64,000 nt of DNA from Micromonospora sediminicola (GTDB lineage: Bacteria > Actinomycetota > Actinomycetes > Mycobacteriales > Micromonosporaceae), in assembly GCF_900089585.1 (NCBI RefSeq), contig NZ_FLRH01000003.1, positions 2,680,501 to 2,744,500 of the forward strand, written 5' to 3'. Made by a program: the position numbers and the translations under genes. The notes below the pieces were generated by a model that ran no database searches, was not told the origin of the DNA, and saw only the letters and a program-made list of their open reading frames with translations. Of this stretch, positions 61,308 through 64,000 are shown piece by piece; within the stretch, counting starts at the first letter, position 1; each line of letters starts with the position of its first letter.

Positions 61308-63071
61308 ATGGCCACATCGACAGACCCTCCGGCGACCCTTCCCGAGTTGCTGGCCAGGACCGTCAGGCGCCATCCGGACCTGACCGCGGTCAGCGACCAG
61401 GAGACCGAGCTGACGTACGCGCAGCTGGCCGACCGGGTCGAGGTCGTGGCGGCTCAGCTGGTCCGGCTCGGCGTGACCGCCGAGGACCGCGTCGGCATCT
61501 ACCTGCCGCGCGGGGTCGGCGCCGTCGTGGTGGTGCTCGGGGTGCTGCGCGCCGGCGCCGCGTACGTGCCGATCGACGTCAGCTACCCCAACCTGCGTCG
61601 GGACGAGATGGTGAAGGCCGCCGGGCTGCGACTGCTAATCACCGAGCCGGGCCGGGCCCGGCGCCTCACCTCCCTGCCGGTGGAGGTCGCCGAGCTCGAC
61701 TGGCGGACCCCGGAGCCGGGTGCCGTGGCCCCGGCGCGGGTCGGGCCGGACAGCGCCGCGTGCGTGCTGTTCACCTCCGGTTCCACCGGCCAGCCCAAGG
61801 GTGTCGTGCTCGAGCACCGGCAGATGGCGGCGTTCGCCGAGGATCCGGTGATACCCGTCGTCGGCCCGGGCGACCGCGTCGCGCAGTCGTCGAACCTGTC
61901 GTTCGACACCTTCACCTTCGAGCTGTTCCGCAGCGTGGCCGGTGGTGCCCAACTGGTGGTGATGCCCGCCATCGCCGACCTGATCGGCGCCGATCTGCAG
62001 CGGCAGCTCCGGCGCCACCGCATCACCGCGATGCTGGCACCGGCGATCGCGCTGAACCACGTCGCCCGACACGACCGGGAGGCCTTCGCCTCCCTGCGGG
62101 TGCTCTGCTCCGGCGGGGACGTCCTGCTCGCGGACACCTGCCGCCAGCTGCGCGACGGCGGGTTCACCGGGCAGCTGTGGAACCTGTACGGCCCGACCGA
62201 GGCGACCGTGGCGTGCTCGGGTCAGCCCATCGAAGAACTGCCCGACCAGTGCGTCCGGGTGCCGATCGGGCAGTCGCTCGACTTCGCGCGGCTGTACGTG
62301 TTGGACGACACGCTGGCCCCGGTGCCGCCGGGCGAGCCGGGGGAGCTGTACGTCGGGGGCGCCGGTGTCGGACGCGGTTATCTGGACCTGCCGGGCCTGA
62401 CCGCGCAGCGGTTCGTCGCCGACCCGTTCGCGAGCGACGGCGGCCGGATGTACGCCACCGGCGACCGGGTACGGACCGATCCCGGCGGGGCCCTGGAATA
62501 CCTCGGCCGGGTCGACAGCCAGGTGAAGGTCTCCGGGCACCGGGTCGAGCCCGCGGAGGTGGAGCGGGCCCTGTACCAGCATCCGCAGGTGCGCGAGGTC
62601 GCGGTCACCGGGGTCGGGGAGGCGGGCGACCTGCGTCTGCTGGCGTTCGTCATCCCGGCGGTCGAAGAACTCTCCCCGGCCGAGATGCGGGCCTTCCTGA
62701 GCGAGCGCCTGCCCGCCCCGTACGTGCCGGCCGAGTTCGTCGTCCTGGACGCGATGCCGCTGGACGCGCACGGCAAACGGGACTGGGCGCAGCTTCGCGA
62801 GATGGCCGCCGACCGGTCCCGCCGGCGCCGCGCGTACGAGGCGCCGCGCAGCGAGACCGAGCGCTACCTCGTGCGGCTGTGGGAGGAACTGCTGCGGGTC
62901 GAGGCGATCGGGGTGCACGACGACTTCTTCGGACTCGGCGGTCACTCGCTGCTCGCCGCCCGGGGCCGGATGCGGATCCAGCGTGACCTGCGGACCAACC
63001 TGCCGCCCCAGGTCGTGTTCGAGAACAGCGTGGTCGAGGACCTGGCACGAGTGATCGACAGCGCTCGCTGA
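61308..63071 (+). CDS. NRPS adenylation-carrier didomain, specificity unassigned
   Basis: 587-aa protein from the ATG at 61308 (AGAGGTGAG upstream). Adenylation motifs: A3 LFTSGSTGQPKG, A5 NLYGPTEAT, A7 ATGDRV, A8 GRVDSQVKVSGHRVEPAEVE and A10-like DAHGKRDW, keeping the catalytic Lys. The carrier domain has FFGLGGHSLLAARG. The by-eye specificity code is D-T-F-L-L-S-L-V-A-K, which I cannot match to a known substrate; it shares some positions with prolyl-type free-standing domains. It is co-transcribed with the Cys thioesterase-like gene, so the two probably act together on one aminoacyl carrier. Confidence 0.9.
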   Translation: MATSTDPPATLPELLARTVRRHPDLTAVSDQETELTYAQLADRVEVVAAQLVRLGVTAEDRVGIYLPRGVGAVVVVLGVLRAGAAYVPIDVSYPNLRRDEMVKAAGLRLLITEPGRARRLTSLPVEVAELDWRTPEPGAVAPARVGPDSAACVLFTSGSTGQPKGVVLEHRQMAAFAEDPVIPVVGPGDRVAQSSNLSFDTFTFELFRSVAGGAQLVVMPAIADLIGADLQRQLRRHRITAMLAPAIALNHVARHDREAFASLRVLCSGGDVLLADTCRQLRDGGFTGQLWNLYGPTEATVACSGQPIEELPDQCVRVPIGQSLDFARLYVLDDTLAPVPPGEPGELYVGGAGVGRGYLDLPGLTAQRFVADPFASDGGRMYATGDRVRTDPGGALEYLGRVDSQVKVSGHRVEPAEVERALYQHPQVREVAVTGVGEAGDLRLLAFVIPAVEELSPAEMRAFLSERLPAPYVPAEFVVLDAMPLDAHGKRDWAQLREMAADRSRRRRAYEAPRSETERYLVRLWEELLRVEAIGVHDDFFGLGGHSLLAARGRMRIQRDLRTNLPPQVVFENSVVEDLARVIDSAR

Positions 63072-63180
63072 CCGGCCCGGCACGCCGACGGTAGCGGCGC
63101 TGTCCGGCCTGTCTACCGCGCCTGGTCCTCGTGGTGACCGGCCCGCCTGGGCTCGGCGACACGGCGGCCCAGCGACACCG

Positions 63181-63221
63181 CCCCGGCCGCGTCCCGATCA
63201 TCGATCGGGGCGCGGCCGGGG
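63181..63221. terminator. Bidirectional terminator between convergent NRPS genes
   Basis: A 19-base arm at 63181-63199 (CCCCGGCCGCG, then TCCCGATC) pairs with 63203-63221 around a three-base loop with one G-U pair. It lies between the converging stops at 63071 and 63247. Confidence 0.8.
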
Positions 63222-63246
63222 CTGATCGCCTGAACCGGCGGTGCGG

Positions 63247-63831
63247 TCACTGGTCGGCGGCCCGCTCCCGGGTCTCGACGATCAACTGCGCCAGCTCGTC
63301 GACGGTGGGGGCAGCCAACACGTCCACCAGGGACACCGGTGCGTCGAACTCCTCGCGGATCCGGGTGGCGAGCTGGGTCGCCAGGATGGAGGAGCCGCCC
63401 AGCGCGAAGAACTCGTCGTGGACTCCGACCCGGTCGACTCCGAGGAGTTCCTGCATGATCTCGGCCAGCCGGCGCTCCATCGGCGTCCGTGGTTCCGCGT
63501 GACCGTTGTCCTGCCCGCTCGGCTCGCCGGGGAGCGGCAGGACACTCAGGTCGTAGTCACCGGCCGGCGTGAGCGGCAGCTCCGGCAGCACGAAGACATG
63601 TTCGGGGATGAGGTAGTCGGGCAGTTGTCCGGCAAGGTGGCGCCGGATCCTGGCGGTGCTGACCGCCGGATCCGGTCCGGTGACATAGCCGAGCAGCGTT
63701 GCCCGGCCGTCGGCGCCGACGTGTGCGGTGACGACCGCGCCGAGGACGTCCGGCACGGTGTACAGCGCGGCCAGCGTCTCGACCGGGTCGACCGGGAGGC
63801 CGACGCCGATGCTCGCCTCGGTCTGACTCAT
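63247..63831 (-). CDS. Adenylation C-subdomain fused to a carrier domain
   Basis: 194-aa protein from the ATG at 63831. Residues about 10-100 match only the small C-terminal subdomain of an adenylation enzyme (VDPVETLAALYTVPDVLGAV, then RIRRHLAGQLPDYLIPEHVF). In the A10 position TPNGKVD is replaced by TPAGDYD, so the catalytic Lys is Asp92. Residues 115-190 are a carrier domain with FFALGGSSILATQL (pantetheine Ser148). The matching core subdomain is encoded by the overlapping upstream gene (ATGA overlap), so this is one half of a split adenylation domain. The Lys loss suggests weak or altered adenylation, or that the unit serves mainly as a carrier. Confidence 0.85.
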   Translation of the reverse strand: MSQTEASIGVGLPVDPVETLAALYTVPDVLGAVVTAHVGADGRATLLGYVTGPDPAVSTARIRRHLAGQLPDYLIPEHVFVLPELPLTPAGDYDLSVLPLPGEPSGQDNGHAEPRTPMERRLAEIMQELLGVDRVGVHDEFFALGGSSILATQLATRIREEFDAPVSLVDVLAAPTVDELAQLIVETRERAADQ

Positions 63832-64000
63832 CGCGGCGCTCCTCCCGTCGTGACCTTCGAGCCGTAGTCCTGACGCAGCTTCCCGACGTATTCGAGGGTG
63901 CCGTCGGACCAGCGGCGCGCGAGGTCGCCGGTGCGGTGCTCGCCGAGCCAGATCTCGGCGACCTCGCCGACCGCGGCGGGCAGCCCGGTCGGGAGCCGGA
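63828..64000 (-). CDS. Adenylation core subdomain, C-terminal end (partial)
   Basis: The open frame enters from the right edge and stops with TGA at 63828-63830. It encodes GEVAEIWLGEHRTGDLARRW followed by SDGTLEYVGKLRQDYGSKV. That is the A7 motif (HRTGDLA for YRTGDLA) and the start of A8 (EYVGKLRQDYGSKV for EYLGRxDxQVKxRG), after which the protein ends within ten residues. The remaining part of the adenylation domain is in the overlapping downstream gene. Start and most of the core lie outside the window. Confidence 0.8.
   Translation of the reverse strand, partial: RLPTGLPAAVGEVAEIWLGEHRTGDLARRWSDGTLEYVGKLRQDYGSKVTTGGAPR

Noticed and set aside
1..64000. CRISPR arrays
   Set aside because: No series of evenly spaced identical repeats with unique spacers was found; the short repeats seen are two- or three-copy groups.

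Overview
The window is very GC-rich, uses GTG starts freely and packs genes tightly. Its cargo (a SARP regulator, NRPS adenylation-carrier didomains, several P450s, and actinobacterial conjugation genes with a Replic_Relax protein) points to a filamentous actinomycete, probably of the Micromonosporaceae. That placement is inference. I recognised no tRNA, rRNA or CRISPR array.

Region 1 (1-3.5 kb) is insertion-sequence debris: most of an IS21-family istA, a small secreted protein, a small hypothetical, then three IS21-end-like repeats that truncate a gene.

Region 2 (about 3.5-32.7 kb) is an integrative conjugative element. A leftward accessory module carries a DUF4192 protein, a VWA protein with its MoxR-type ATPase, and a DUF4314 protein. 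A second leftward set holds an NlpC/P60 hydrolase, a GGDEF protein and a two-headed winged-helix protein. The transfer core also runs leftward and is translationally coupled: pilin, VirB6-like, PrgI, VirB4 and VirD4-like proteins, followed by a Replic_Relax protein. A sigma-like regulator, three DNA methyltransferase genes (the C5 enzyme is frameshifted), an excisionase and a tyrosine integrase run rightward. A 45-bp box occurs twice, in inverted orientation, upstream of the transfer operon and of the methyltransferase operon, with the sigma-like gene between the copies.

Region 3 (32.7-48.6 kb) is a variable zone with defence-like content: a broken gene beside the integrase, a PD-(D/E)XK-like protein, a complete IS630-family element with an 88-aa passenger ORF, a coupled pair of STAND NTPases (AAA-TPR and NACHT), a MerR-VOC fusion, an IS3-family element and a long barstar-type immunity protein.

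Region 4 (48.6-64 kb) is a DUF2306 membrane protein followed by part of an NRPS-type biosynthetic cluster: four P450s, a DinB-like protein, a SARP activator, a cobalamin-dependent radical SAM methyltransferase (PhpK-like), two adenylation-carrier didomain proteins (one with a glutamine-like specificity code), a thioesterase-like protein with Cys in place of Ser and no His, and an adenylation domain split over two overlapping genes at the right edge. No condensation domain lies in the window. The layout suggests amino acids are loaded on free-standing carriers, oxidised and methylated there, then passed to assembly enzymes outside. Paired 11-bp-spaced repeats between divergent genes are likely SARP sites.
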